Assembly (NCBI RefSeq): GCF_003151255.1
Contig: NZ_CP029481.1
Location: 682,001 to 746,000, forward strand
Direction: 5' to 3'
DNA: 64,000 nt
DNA from: Microvirga sp. 17 mud 1-3
Lineage (GTDB): Bacteria; Pseudomonadota; Alphaproteobacteria; Rhizobiales; Beijerinckiaceae
The notes under the pieces are model-generated. The model saw nothing but the letters and a program-made list of their open reading frames with translations. It was not told the origin of the DNA and ran no database searches. Position 1 is the first letter of the stretch; each line of letters starts with the position of its first letter. A program made the translations under genes and the position numbers. Shown piece by piece: positions 18,667-27,769 of the stretch.

Positions 18667-19590
18667 TTGCTTACGAGTTCCGCTGCCGGAGTCTTCGTGA
18701 TTTGTCCTACGCCTTTCCACAATGACGGCAGTCTCGATACCGGGTCGACCGACACAATGGTGGAAGCCTTCCTGGCTGCAGGCGCGACTGGTCTTACCAT
18801 CCTTGGGATCATGGGCGAGGCTCCGAAACTGGCTGCGGAGGAAGCACTTTCCTTTGCCAAGCAGGTGATCGCAAGGGTTGCAGGACGCGTCCCGGTCGTA
18901 GTCGGTGTATCTGCTGCTGGCTTTGCCGCTATGTCGGCTTTGTCACGCAAAGTCATGGATGCCGGCGCAGCTGGAGTCATGATCGCCCCACCAGCCCATC
19001 TTCGGACGGACGATCAGATTGTGTCCTATTATGCCGATGCGGCTGAGGCCGTCGGTCCGGAAACGCCTTTCGTGATTCAGGATTATCCTCTGGTCACCGG
19101 CGTTGTCATGACGCCTCAGGTCATCATGCGTATTATCGAGCAAAACCCATCATGCGTCATGCTTAAGCATGAGGATTGGCCTGGTCTCGACAAGATTACG
19201 ACCCTGCGTCGGGCCACTGAGGCCGGTCAAGTGCGTCGGGTATCGATCCTCTGCGGAAATGGAGGCCTTTTTCTTCCTTTCGAGATGGAAAGAGGAGCCG
19301 ACGGGGCAATGACGGGATATGCCTATCCGGAGATGCTCGTGGGCGTCGTCAACCTGATGCGACAGGGTAAGCGCCGAGAAGCGCATGATCTCTTTGACAG
19401 ACACATGCCGCTCGTTCGATATGAAACTCAGCCCGGTGTCGGGTTGTCCGTGCGCAAGTATGTGCTCCAGAAGCGTGGCATCATCGCATCGGCAGCGCTG
19501 CGTAAACCCGCACCGAGGCTCACTCCTGAAACAATCGCCGATATTAACTGGATGATGGAGCGCATTGAGCGCCCGCACGAGGGAGCCTAA
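18667..19590 (+). CDS. DapA-like aldolase/dehydratase (dihydrodipicolinate synthase family)
   Basis: A TIM-barrel enzyme of 307 residues from the DHDPS/N-acetylneuraminate lyase superfamily. The Schiff-base Lys is about residue 167 (VMLKHEDWP) and the catalytic Tyr about 140 (IQDYPLVTG); the carboxylate-binding loop is present as GIMGEAPKL. Members perform pyruvate- or keto-acid-dependent aldol reactions or dehydrate sugar acids. The loop deviates from the GTTGE of true DapA, so a catabolic role is likelier than lysine synthesis. Translation probably starts at a TTG (18667) with an AGGAG site six bases before it. An SDR gene follows three bases after its stop, so the two are one operon. Confidence 0.82.
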   Translation: MLTSSAAGVFVICPTPFHNDGSLDTGSTDTMVEAFLAAGATGLTILGIMGEAPKLAAEEALSFAKQVIARVAGRVPVVVGVSAAGFAAMSALSRKVMDAGAAGVMIAPPAHLRTDDQIVSYYADAAEAVGPETPFVIQDYPLVTGVVMTPQVIMRIIEQNPSCVMLKHEDWPGLDKITTLRRATEAGQVRRVSILCGNGGLFLPFEMERGADGAMTGYAYPEMLVGVVNLMRQGKRREAHDLFDRHMPLVRYETQPGVGLSVRKYVLQKRGIIASAALRKPAPRLTPETIADINWMMERIERPHEGA

Positions 19591-19593
19591 AAC

Positions 19594-20364
19594 ATGGAAA
19601 CGAATCTCAGAGGGAAACGTGCACTTGTGCTCGGTGCCAGCAAGGGACTGGGTTTCGGAATCGCGCAGGGGTTAGCAGAGGAGGGGGCTCGCGTTGCCAT
19701 CGCAAGCCGCACCATGGAGGGCTCGACGTCGGCCGCTGACAAGATCGGTGCCATCCCTCTCGTTTGTGATACGGGAAACGTTGACCAGGTCGATGCGTTG
19801 GCAAGGGATGCTGTATCCGCATTGGGTGGTGTCGATGTACTGGTCTTAAACAGCGGTGGACCACCACCCGGAAAGGCGCAGGGTGTTTCGTCAGAGCAAT
19901 GGCGAAACTCTTTCGAAGCCATGTTCGTCAACTTGGTTCGGCTGACCGATCATTTGCTGCCTGGGATGATTGAGCGCAAGTTCGGTCGAATTATCTCCGT
20001 GATCTCATCGGGCGTGATCCAGCCAATACCGAACCTTGCTATCTCCAATGCGATCCGTCCGGCACTCGTCGGCTGGGGCAAAACTCTTGCCAGCGAGGTT
20101 GCTGCATTCGGCATTACCGTCAATGCAATTGCTCCCGGACGGATCGCGACTGATCGGCTGAAGCAACTCGATGCCGCCAATGCGGAGCGTACGGGGCGAT
20201 CGGTCGAGGATGTTGCTGCAGCTGCGCGGGCCGGGATTCCGGCTGGGCGCTATGGAGAAATTTCGGAGTTTGGCGCAGCGGCAGTCTTCCTCGCCAGCGA
20301 GAGGGCTTCGTTCGTGACAGGATCCATCCTGCGTGTGGATGGCGGCCAGATCTCCTGCACTTGA
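19594..20364 (+). CDS. Atypical short-chain dehydrogenase/reductase lacking the catalytic Tyr-Lys pair
   Basis: A protein of 256 residues with the Rossmann glycine motif GASKGLGFGIA near the N terminus, NSGGPPPG in place of the usual NNAG, and the late IAPGRIATDR and VDGGQ segments of the SDR fold. In the place of YxxxK it reads LAISNAIRPALVG, so aligned on the following helix Tyr becomes Ser and Lys becomes Arg. A FabG-like SDR subgroup with imperfect catalytic tetrads is known, so this is a family trait rather than a decayed gene; the frame is intact. It may still bind NAD(P). It is co-transcribed with the DapA-like gene three bases upstream. The substrate is unknown. Confidence 0.85.
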   Translation: METNLRGKRALVLGASKGLGFGIAQGLAEEGARVAIASRTMEGSTSAADKIGAIPLVCDTGNVDQVDALARDAVSALGGVDVLVLNSGGPPPGKAQGVSSEQWRNSFEAMFVNLVRLTDHLLPGMIERKFGRIISVISSGVIQPIPNLAISNAIRPALVGWGKTLASEVAAFGITVNAIAPGRIATDRLKQLDAANAERTGRSVEDVAAAARAGIPAGRYGEISEFGAAAVFLASERASFVTGSILRVDGGQISCT

Positions 20365-20436
20365 TCTCTGACGCTGTTCATCTTAGCCCAATCCAGAAGC
20401 CGCCGGAGTTATTACCTTCGACGGCTTCTATCGAAG

Positions 20437-20456
20437 ACGACGCGCTATCGCGTCGT
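20437..20456. terminator. Hairpin between convergent SDR and LOG genes
   Basis: A perfect 8-base-pair stem (acgacgcg / cgcgtcgt) with a CTAT loop lies in the 125-base gap between two convergent genes. A second, looser inverted repeat (agaagccg ... cggcttct, 20395-20402 and 20422-20429) precedes it. Neither is followed by a clear T-run, so a terminator role is inferred from position. Confidence 0.35.
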
Positions 20457-20489
20457 TGACCTTGCTTGTTGCAGGTAACTATTTCCCAA

Positions 20490-21254
20490 TCATTCGCGCG
20501 AAAGACGCAACCCGCCCCGAACGAGCTTCTGCCAAACCTCCTCTGCATCGTCTGCGAAGTCCATAAGCTCGTGATCGAAAGGGTCCGTCATTCCGTGCTC
20601 GATCAGAGCAGGGAAATTAATGATGTGAGTCCAATATTCCTTATCAAACAGTACAATGGGCAGGGGGGGAGCCTTGCCTGTCTGACGTAAGTTTAGAATT
20701 TCGAATAACTCATCGAGTGTTCCGAAACCACCTGGGAAGACCACAAGGGCATTGGCTCGCATGGCCAAGTGCATCTTACGCATTGCGAAATAATGAAATC
20801 GGAATGTCAGCTCCGGCGTTGAATAGGGATTGGGGCCCTGTTCGTGCGGTAGAGTGATATTGAACCCGATTGATGGCGCTCCCACGTCTGCCGCCCCTCG
20901 GTTTGCGGCTTCCATAAGACCTGGGCCGCCTCCCGTGGCAATGACGTTGTCGCGAACACCGTTTCCTACCGTAAGAGCTCCGCCTCTTTGGGAAGCAATA
21001 GCCGCAAATGACCGGGTCTGCTCATACCAAAAGCCCTGGCGCCCTGGTCCATTCTCTCGAACGCGAGCGCTGCCGAAAACAACGATGGTCGAGCGGACGC
21101 CCCATGCACGCAGAAAATGCTCTGCCTTGGCGTATTCCAACTGGAAACGGACGCCTCGCATATCGTCGCCAAGAAGGAAGTCCTGGTCGAGCGCAGGAAG
21201 CCTGTATGACGGCGATGCGATTTGAGCAGCGTTCGAAGCGTTCTCGTCATCCAT
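20490..21254 (-). CDS. LOG-family protein (putative nucleoside monophosphate phosphoribohydrolase)
   Basis: A protein of 254 residues of the LOG/TIGR00730 family. The two defining motifs are intact: GGGPGLMEAANRGA and PGGFGTLDELFE, which form the nucleotide-binding and catalytic site. Family members hydrolyse nucleoside 5'-monophosphates, including cytokinin riboside monophosphates in the plant LOG enzymes, to base plus ribose phosphate. In bacteria many act on AMP. The start at 21254 has an AAGGAG ribosome site. It is 34 bases downstream of the dehydratase gene and may be the last gene of that operon, though a metabolic link is not evident. Confidence 0.88.
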   Translation of the reverse strand: MDDENASNAAQIASPSYRLPALDQDFLLGDDMRGVRFQLEYAKAEHFLRAWGVRSTIVVFGSARVRENGPGRQGFWYEQTRSFAAIASQRGGALTVGNGVRDNVIATGGGPGLMEAANRGAADVGAPSIGFNITLPHEQGPNPYSTPELTFRFHYFAMRKMHLAMRANALVVFPGGFGTLDELFEILNLRQTGKAPPLPIVLFDKEYWTHIINFPALIEHGMTDPFDHELMDFADDAEEVWQKLVRGGLRLSRE

Positions 21255-21288
21255 GATCGTCTCCTTCCTAATGCCGGAGTCTAGCCGA

Positions 21289-22260
21289 CTAGACTTGAAG
21301 CATCGACTTTCGCCAAGACTTGAGGTCATCAAGCGAGACGTTCGAACCGCAAAGCACAAGTCCGATCACGGAGTCTTTCGGAAGGGAGGGTGCGACTTTC
21401 GCAGCGGCAGTCAGGACGCAGGCGGCTGCTGGCTCGCACAGGACCTTTTCAGTCTGAAGGAGCCAAGTCAGATCTTCGACGACAGGTCTGTCCTCGACAA
21501 GGATAATGTCCTGCAAAAACTGCTTTGCGGCGGACAATGTCCGGTGCGTAGCGAAGGGGGCGCCTAGTGTCCGGGCTATGGAGGTGGCATGGATGGTGAC
21601 GGGCGCATTGGCCTTCAAAGCCTCGGTCATCGTCGGGGCACCTGTCGTCTCTACGCCGTATATTGTGAGGTCTGGCCGCTTTGCCTTGAGAGCAGTAGCC
21701 ACACCGGACATGAAGCCGCCTCCGCCGATCGACACGAACACATGAGTGAGGTCTGGTGTATCCTCGAGAAATTCAAGGCCGAGTGTGCCGTGGCCGGCGA
21801 TAATTGCCGGGTCGTCATAAGGATGAATAAATAGCATGCCGTCGTTTGCATAAGCTTCCGCTTTGGCAAAGGCCTCCGCCGCATCTTCACAAAGCTCTAT
21901 CGCAGCACCGTAGCGCGTTGTCAGATCAATATTGAAGCGCGGTGTGGCCTTCGACATGAGGATGAGCGCTTTCATCCCAAGTGTGCCGGCCACATACGCA
22001 AGTGCGATGGCGTGATTGCCCCCTGACACGGTCACGAGGCCCTTCTGGCGCTCGGTATCGCTCAAGCACAGTATCTTATTGAGAACTCCTCGGACTTTAA
22101 AAGAGCCTGCAATTTGCAGAGCCTCCAACTTGAGAGCTGCACGGCGGCCGAGGCGTGTAGCGACCTCTTGACTATCGAAAGCGGGAGTCCGCCTTACACG
22201 CCCGGAAATTCGTCCGCGGGCAGCCTCGACATCGGAAAGTGCAACGTCAAACCTCTCCAT
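21289..22260 (-). CDS. PLP-dependent threonine/serine dehydratase (catabolic type)
   Basis: A fold-type II PLP enzyme of 323 residues. The PLP-binding Lys is residue 55 (AGSFKVRGVL), the substrate loop SGGNHAIALA is present, and the phosphate-cradle glycine loop is GGGGFMSG near residue 180. There is no C-terminal ACT regulatory domain, so it resembles catabolic TdcB, serine racemase or hydroxyaspartate dehydratase rather than biosynthetic IlvA. Such enzymes release unstable enamines from Thr, Ser or hydroxyaspartate. The RidA gene 13 bases upstream, whose product hydrolyses those enamines, fits well. ATG 22260 has an AGAGGA ribosome site. The precise substrate is not resolved. Confidence 0.88.
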   Translation of the reverse strand: MERFDVALSDVEAARGRISGRVRRTPAFDSQEVATRLGRRAALKLEALQIAGSFKVRGVLNKILCLSDTERQKGLVTVSGGNHAIALAYVAGTLGMKALILMSKATPRFNIDLTTRYGAAIELCEDAAEAFAKAEAYANDGMLFIHPYDDPAIIAGHGTLGLEFLEDTPDLTHVFVSIGGGGFMSGVATALKAKRPDLTIYGVETTGAPTMTEALKANAPVTIHATSIARTLGAPFATHRTLSAAKQFLQDIILVEDRPVVEDLTWLLQTEKVLCEPAAACVLTAAAKVAPSLPKDSVIGLVLCGSNVSLDDLKSWRKSMLQV

Positions 22261-22273
22261 TAATCTGTCCTCT

Positions 22274-22654
22274 CTACGCAAGGGCGATACAATCGATCTC
22301 GATGAGAATATGCCCTGGGAAACGTGAAACCTCTACGGTCGACCGAGCCGGATAAGGCGACGAGAACATGTGGGCATAGACCTCGTTCATGGCGACAAAA
22401 TCATCCAAGTTTGCGAGAAAAACTGTGGTCTTGGCGACTTTCTCCAAAGAACTGCCGGCCTCTTTGAGAATTGTACCCAGATTTTCAAGTACGGCCTTCG
22501 TCTGAATCCGGATGTCGCCGGACCCGATCAGGTTCCCGCGTTCATCGAGAGGGAGTTGCCCGGACACGAAAATCATGTCGCCGAGTCGTACGGCTTGGGA
22601 GTAAGGGCCCATCGGGCGAGGGGCTCGGTCTGTCAGAATTTGGGTGAGAGTCAT
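22274..22654 (-). CDS. RidA/YjgF-family enamine/imine deaminase
   Basis: A small trimer-forming protein of about 126 residues. Conserved features are GPYSQAVRLGDMIFVSGQLP near the start, the active-site Arg in PARSTVEVSRFP and the C-terminal IEIDCIAL strand. RidA hydrolyses reactive 2-aminoacrylate and related enamines to keto acids and ammonia. The next gene in the operon is a PLP dehydratase that makes such intermediates, which makes a dedicated partnership plausible. The start at 22654 (MTLTQILTD) is chosen on family length; an in-frame ATG at 22681 is possible and neither has a strong ribosome site. It is divergent from the deacylase gene. Confidence 0.88.
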   Translation of the reverse strand: MTLTQILTDRAPRPMGPYSQAVRLGDMIFVSGQLPLDERGNLIGSGDIRIQTKAVLENLGTILKEAGSSLEKVAKTTVFLANLDDFVAMNEVYAHMFSSPYPARSTVEVSRFPGHILIEIDCIALA

Positions 22655-22797
22655 GGCGGGTCCAGAAAGATGGCGGATCATGGTCGTATGATTTGGACTT
22701 CGTCAATCCAGGACGCATCGCGACCTCACGAATGCAGGAGGCTTGACCATTGAGGGGAGCGGGCACGATGCTGGCTTCCTTGAAGGAGGTCTGCCGC

Positions 22798-23952
22798 ATG
22801 TCTCTGTCACCTCGCGAGATGCTTGCCCGTCTGGTCGCTTTTCCCAGTGTCTCGACCGTCAGCAATCTCGATCTCATCAATTTCGTCCAAGAGTGGCTTC
22901 AGAGCCATGGCGTCGACAGCAACCTTGTTCACAGTCCCGAGGGAGACAAGGCCAACCTTTATGCAACGATAGGACCTAAGGTCGAAGGTGGCGTCGTGCT
23001 CTCCGGGCACACCGATGTTGTGCCTGTAGAGGGGCAAGTCTGGACAACGAATCCTTGGACGCTGACAGATCGAGACGGGCGCCTCTACGGGCGCGGGACC
23101 ACGGATATGAAGGGGTTTAATGCCCTGGCTCTGGCGCTTGTCCCGGACATGCTCGCGGCTAATCTGAAGCGCCCCATTCATCTTGCTTTGTCCTATGACG
23201 AAGAGCTTGCCTGCAGGGGGGCTCCATCCATGGTCAGAGCAATGGCCGAGACAATCCCCACACCCGCCGCCGTGATTGTGGGAGAGCCGACGCGTCACTG
23301 CGTCGTTACAGGCCACAAGGCCTCCGTCCAACTGCGGACGCGGCTTGCTGGGCATGCGGTTCATTCGAGCCGGGTGGACCAAGGCGTCAGTGCGGTCATG
23401 AACGCAGCACGGCTGGTCGTCTGGCTCGAGGATATCATGGAGCGCAACCGGCAGGAGGCAGACCCTGAAAATCCCTTCGAGCCTCCTTATTCCACGCTAC
23501 ATTGTGGAGTGATGGAGGGGGGCAGTGCGGCGAACATCGTTTCATCTTCCGCTTGGTTTTTTACGGATATACGAGCCATCCCGACGGAGAACCCCTGGCA
23601 ATACGTGGAGCGGTATAGGGAATATATCAAAGAGATCATCGAGCCTCGCATGAAGGCGATTGCTCCGGCAGCCGGCGTCGAGGTCGAGGTGGTGTCCGAG
23701 GTTCCGGGCCTGAGCCCGGAGGAGGATGGGCAGGCGGAGGGACTGATGCGGCGCCTAACTGGCGATAATGCTACGCACGTGGTCGCCTATGGCACAGAAG
23801 CCGGTCTCTTCCAGGCGAACGGCTGGTCGACTGTCGTCTGTGGCCCTGGAGATATCGCGCAGGCCCACCAACCCGATGAATTCATAGAGATCAGCGAGCT
23901 AGAGGCCGGAGAGCGCCTGCTTCGGCGCCTTATCTCGGAACTCGCGGCCTGA
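22798..23952 (+). CDS. argE: M20 family deacylase, acetylornithine deacetylase (ArgE)-like
   Basis: A di-zinc amidohydrolase of 385 residues. Metal ligands and catalytic residues are visible: HTDVVPVEG, the bridging Asp in GRGTTDMKGF, the general-base pair in LSYDEELACRG, and a late H in DIAQAHQPDEFIEI. The closest annotation is acetylornithine deacetylase ArgE (N-acetylornithine to ornithine plus acetate), but related enzymes act on other N-acyl amino acids. Three in-frame starts are possible; I take 22798 because AAGGAGG lies 8 bases upstream. It is followed by a peptide-type ABC transporter in the same direction, so a role in degrading an imported N-acyl amino acid or peptide is as likely as arginine synthesis. 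Confidence 0.85.
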   Translation: MSLSPREMLARLVAFPSVSTVSNLDLINFVQEWLQSHGVDSNLVHSPEGDKANLYATIGPKVEGGVVLSGHTDVVPVEGQVWTTNPWTLTDRDGRLYGRGTTDMKGFNALALALVPDMLAANLKRPIHLALSYDEELACRGAPSMVRAMAETIPTPAAVIVGEPTRHCVVTGHKASVQLRTRLAGHAVHSSRVDQGVSAVMNAARLVVWLEDIMERNRQEADPENPFEPPYSTLHCGVMEGGSAANIVSSSAWFFTDIRAIPTENPWQYVERYREYIKEIIEPRMKAIAPAAGVEVEVVSEVPGLSPEEDGQAEGLMRRLTGDNATHVVAYGTEAGLFQANGWSTVVCGPGDIAQAHQPDEFIEISELEAGERLLRRLISELAA

Positions 23953-24105
23953 TCGGCGACGCACTAAAGAAGACAGGGACTAGACCGTAGCCCTATTCCC
24001 TGGGTAACCTCCCGTTCGGAGGAGGCAAGATCGGCATAAAGCCAGGCTTCCAACCCATAAAACATCGCGCAACGACGCGGGACTTCCAGTGGAGAACCAA
24101 CAGAG

Positions 24106-25701
24106 ATGACGATCCGAGCCAAAATTCTTGCGGCTGCCGCCGCCGCCCTTCTTGTAGGAACGGCGCTGCCGGCCATGGCCGTAACGCTCCGATATGCGAA
24201 CCAGGGAGACCTTAAGTCTCTCGACCCCTACACTCTTAACGAGACCACGACCAATGCTCATCTGGGCCATATCTACGAGGGACTGACCAAACGCGGACGC
24301 GACCTTAAGGTTGAGCCGGGTCTTGCAGAGCGATGGGAGGTCAGTGATGACGGGCTGACTTGGCGCTTCTTCCTTCGCAAAGGGGTGAAGTTTCACAATG
24401 GCAATCCTTTCACAGCAGACGATGTGGTCTTCTCGGCCAATCGGGTTCGCGCCCAAGGGTCCAACTTCCAGACGCGGGTGCCGAGCGATGCCGAATTCGT
24501 CAAAGTTGATGACTACACGGTCGATGTAAAACTCAAGAAGCCCAATCCGATCCTGAATTACCAGTGGGATACATGGTACATCATGGACAAGGAGTGGAGC
24601 GAGGCCAACAACACGGCCGCACCGACACCGGCCGCTGCTACAAGTCCTAGCTATTCCTCACTCAATGCCAATGGCACGGGGCCGTTTAAGATCGAAAGTC
24701 ACCAGCCGGGTGTGAAGACTGTCTTCAAGAAGAATCCGGATTGGTGGGGCAAGGTCGAGCACAATCTGGACGAAATCGTTTTCACGCCGATCAATTCTGA
24801 TGCAACGCGGGTGGCGGCTCTCCTGTCAGGTGAAGTCGATGTCATCGAGCCAGTCCCGTTGCAGGACATTCAGCGTGTCAACAGCAGCCCCAATGCGCAG
24901 GTTCTCACCGGTCCAGAACTGCGCACGATCTTCCTCGGATTTGACCAAACTCGCGACGAGTTGCTGTTTTCCAACGTCAAGGGAAAGAATCCATTCAAGG
25001 ATCCGAAGGTTCGTGAGGCTTTCTTCAAGGCCATCGATATCGAGACCATCAAGTCGAGAGTCATGCGCGGTCTTTCGACGCCATCGGCCCTTATGATCGC
25101 GCCGGAACTCTTCACCTATTCGAAGGATTTTCAGCGCCCGAAATACGATCCGGACACCTCCAAGAAGCTTCTGGCTGAGGCCGGCTATCCTAATGGCTTT
25201 GAGGTCGGAATGGATTGTCCGAACGACCGCTATGTCAATGACGAGGCAATTTGCCAGGCAGTGGTTGGAATGCTTGCCCGCGTTGGCGTGAAGGTCAATC
25301 TCATGGCACAGCCGAAGGCGCAGTACTTTGCCAAAGTGCTGAAGTCCGGAAATTATCAGACCTCGTTCTATCTCCTCGGATGGACCCCGGGCACTTTCGA
25401 CAGCCATAACGTGCTCTATGACATCGAAGGCTGTCGGGACGATCAGAGCTCCTCGCGTGGAGAGTCAAATCTCGGCAACTACTGCAATAAGAAGCACGAT
25501 GAGCTTGCCGACAAAATCCTTGTCGAGAACGATAAGGCCAAGCGTGATCAGCTGATCAAGGAGGCGTTCCAGATCACGACCGCGGACTATGGCTACATCC
25601 CGCTGCATCAGCAGTCCCTGTCCTGGGGTGTCTCGAAGAAGGTGAAGCTCAGCCAGCGCGCCGACAATTCCGTGCTGCTCTATTGGGCACACAAGGAATG
25701 A
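24106..25701 (+). CDS. ABC transporter periplasmic substrate-binding protein, family 5 (peptide type)
   Basis: A protein of 531 residues. A Sec signal peptide (MTIRAKILAAAAAALLVGTA..., cleavage probably after LPAMA) is followed by the family 5 opening VTLRYANQGDLKSLDPY and the family motif block VEPGLAERWEVSDDGLTW, with FRKGVKFHNG-type spacing further on. It captures peptides or other substrates in the periplasm for the permeases and ATPases encoded downstream. Family 5 proteins bind di- and oligopeptides, but also nickel, opines and glutathione, so the ligand is open. A hairpin follows the gene, which would let it be made in excess over the membrane parts. Confidence 0.92.
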   Translation: MTIRAKILAAAAAALLVGTALPAMAVTLRYANQGDLKSLDPYTLNETTTNAHLGHIYEGLTKRGRDLKVEPGLAERWEVSDDGLTWRFFLRKGVKFHNGNPFTADDVVFSANRVRAQGSNFQTRVPSDAEFVKVDDYTVDVKLKKPNPILNYQWDTWYIMDKEWSEANNTAAPTPAAATSPSYSSLNANGTGPFKIESHQPGVKTVFKKNPDWWGKVEHNLDEIVFTPINSDATRVAALLSGEVDVIEPVPLQDIQRVNSSPNAQVLTGPELRTIFLGFDQTRDELLFSNVKGKNPFKDPKVREAFFKAIDIETIKSRVMRGLSTPSALMIAPELFTYSKDFQRPKYDPDTSKKLLAEAGYPNGFEVGMDCPNDRYVNDEAICQAVVGMLARVGVKVNLMAQPKAQYFAKVLKSGNYQTSFYLLGWTPGTFDSHNVLYDIEGCRDDQSSSRGESNLGNYCNKKHDELADKILVENDKAKRDQLIKEAFQITTADYGYIPLHQQSLSWGVSKKVKLSQRADNSVLLYWAHKE

Positions 25702-25723
25702 TGCGCTCTTGAACCTGGGATCC

Positions 25724-25752
25724 TGGGTGTTGCTTTGTGACACCCAGGACGC
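25724..25752 (+). terminator. Intercistronic hairpin after the substrate-binding protein gene
   Basis: A perfect 10-base-pair stem (tcctgggtgt / acacccagga, loop 25734-25742) lies 22 bases after the stop codon and is followed by CGCTTTT. In binding-protein operons such a partial terminator or mRNA-stabilising hairpin raises the amount of the first protein relative to the permeases. The T-run is short, so read-through is expected. Confidence 0.6.
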
Positions 25753-25808
25753 TTTTGGCACGAGCTGTGCAGTCCGATGCACAGCTGAAGGGATCATGAG
25801 CTTTACCA

Positions 25809-26789
25809 ATGCTTGCTTTTATCGTCCGTCGTATATTCCAGGCTATCGGCGTCCTGCTCGCCGTTGGCATCATTGCTTTTTCAATGTTCCGGTTCGCAGG
25901 AGATCCGGTCAATCAAATCGTATCGATCGATACTCCGGCCGCTCAGCGCGAAGAGGTGCGTCGGTCGCTTGGGCTGGACGATCCTGTGCCTATCCAGTTC
26001 GCGCGCTACCTTGGAGGGGCGGTACAAGGAGACTTCGGTGTATCCTACCAGTTCCGGCAACCAGTTTCGGACCTCCTGGCAGAACGGATGCCGGCAACTC
26101 TCGAACTCGCGTTTTGTGCTACGGTCTTTGCTGTCGTTTTTGGTATTCTGATGGGAGTCTATTCGGGCCTGAAGAGGGATAGTACTCTTGCCAAGCTGTT
26201 TCAGACCGTTTCCTTGATTGGCATCTCACTGCCCACGTTTCTCATCGGCATCCTCCTGATCTATCTTTTTGCCGTGACCTTGGGTTGGCTACCCTCATAT
26301 GGGCGAGGGGATACCGTTCGCATCGGCTGGTGGTCGACAGGATTGCTGACATCGACGGGCCTTCTTGCGCTGATCATGCCATCGATCACGCTTGGTCTGT
26401 TTCAGATGACGCTCATCATGCGTATTGTGCGTGCAGAGATGATGGAGGTGTTGCGAACCGATTATATCAAATTCGCACGTGCCCGTGGCCTCACGACGCG
26501 GGCGATTCACTTCGGTCATGCTCTAAAGAACACCTTGATCCCTGTCATTACGATCGTCGGCCTTCAACTGGGATCGGTAATCGCATTCTCGATCATCACG
26601 GAAACCGTCTTCCAGTGGCCGGGAATGGGGCTCCTGTTTGTCCAGGCAGTACAGAATGTCGATATCCCGATTATGGCAGCCTATCTGATGCTCGTGGCGT
26701 TGATCTTTGTGTTGATCAACCTCGCTGTCGACATCCTTTATACTGTCGTTGACCCGCGCCTGCGCTCCACCATTCGTCAACCAGCGTAA
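25809..26789 (+). CDS. Peptide-type ABC transporter permease, DppB/OppB family
   Basis: An inner-membrane permease of 326 residues with about six membrane helices. It starts with MLAFIVRRIFQAIGVLL, the usual DppB N-terminal helix. The cytoplasmic EAA loop is visible in DYIKFARARGLTTRAI followed by HALKNTLIPVITIVG, and the C-terminal VDILYTVVDPRLR is the DppB hallmark. It forms the translocation pathway with the DppC-like protein encoded 11 bases downstream. No strong ribosome site precedes the ATG at 25809. Confidence 0.93.
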   Translation: MLAFIVRRIFQAIGVLLAVGIIAFSMFRFAGDPVNQIVSIDTPAAQREEVRRSLGLDDPVPIQFARYLGGAVQGDFGVSYQFRQPVSDLLAERMPATLELAFCATVFAVVFGILMGVYSGLKRDSTLAKLFQTVSLIGISLPTFLIGILLIYLFAVTLGWLPSYGRGDTVRIGWWSTGLLTSTGLLALIMPSITLGLFQMTLIMRIVRAEMMEVLRTDYIKFARARGLTTRAIHFGHALKNTLIPVITIVGLQLGSVIAFSIITETVFQWPGMGLLFVQAVQNVDIPIMAAYLMLVALIFVLINLAVDILYTVVDPRLRSTIRQPA

Positions 26790-26800
26790 CGGAGGCGGAT

Positions 26801-27757
26801 ATGACGATTTCTACGCAGGCACCCTCTGCTGCTCAAAGCCTCCCAACCTCTCGAATTGGGCGCCTTCTCGATAGCGATATTTGGGCAAGCTTCCGGCGTT
26901 CGAAGTTGACCATGACGGCAGCGGCACTCACGCTGATCTTTCTCCTAGCCGCGATTTTTGCAGGGATCCTCTCGCCGCAAAATCCGTTCAACCCGGCCGA
27001 ACTCGATCTGCTCAACAGTCGCCTTCCACCCATATGGGAGGCAGAGGGACAGGCGCCGTTCTTGCTGGGAACTGACGAGCAGGGCCGAGATATTCTCTCT
27101 GCTATTCTATACGGATTGCGTATCTCGCTCCTGGTCGGCTTCCTTGGAGTCGCATTCTCGGCGACGCTTGGGATCAGCCTGGGACTGATTGCAGGCTACT
27201 TTGGTGGCCTCGCAGATACGTTGATCATGCGCGTCGCGGACGTCCAGCTCACGTTTCCGGCCATCCTGATCGCGCTTCTCATCGATGGTGTGGTTAAATC
27301 CGTCCTGGGAGGAAACCTCGATGCGACGACCATCCTTTCCGTTCTGGTATTCTCTATTGGGTTGAGCTTCTGGGTCCAGTACGCGCGTACGGTGCGGGGC
27401 TCCGTGCTGGTAGAGAAGAACAAAGATTATGTTGCAGCAGCGCGCTTGATCGGACTGCCGGCGCCCGCGATCCTGATCAAGCATATCCTTCCAAACGTGA
27501 CGGGCCCCGTTCTTGTCATTGCGACGATCAATCTCGCTCTCGCGGTAATTACCGAAGCGACGCTGTCCTTCCTCGGCACGGGAATGCCCGAGACGATGCC
27601 ATCCTTGGGAACCTTAATCCGGATAGGGAACAACTATTTGTTCTCCGGCGAGTGGTGGATCGTTGCATTTCCGGGCATAGCTCTCGCGGCTCTAGTTCTC
27701 GCCATCAATCTGTTGGGCGATTGGTTGCGCGATGCCCTCAATCCCAAGCTGCGTTAG
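26801..27757 (+). CDS. Peptide-type ABC transporter permease, DppC/OppC family
   Basis: An inner-membrane permease of 318 residues. An N-terminal cytoplasmic stretch leads to the first helix (TMTAAALTLIFLLAAIFAG), followed by the DppC motif PFLLGTDEQGRDILSAILYG, the EAA loop DYVAAARLIGLPAPAI and the ending LLGDWLRDALNPKLR. These define the DppC partner of DppB-type permeases. It has a GGAGG ribosome site and lies 11 bases after the dppB-like gene. Confidence 0.93.
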   Translation: MTISTQAPSAAQSLPTSRIGRLLDSDIWASFRRSKLTMTAAALTLIFLLAAIFAGILSPQNPFNPAELDLLNSRLPPIWEAEGQAPFLLGTDEQGRDILSAILYGLRISLLVGFLGVAFSATLGISLGLIAGYFGGLADTLIMRVADVQLTFPAILIALLIDGVVKSVLGGNLDATTILSVLVFSIGLSFWVQYARTVRGSVLVEKNKDYVAAARLIGLPAPAILIKHILPNVTGPVLVIATINLALAVITEATLSFLGTGMPETMPSLGTLIRIGNNYLFSGEWWIVAFPGIALAALVLAINLLGDWLRDALNPKLR

Positions 27758-27769
27758 GGAGGCGAAGTT

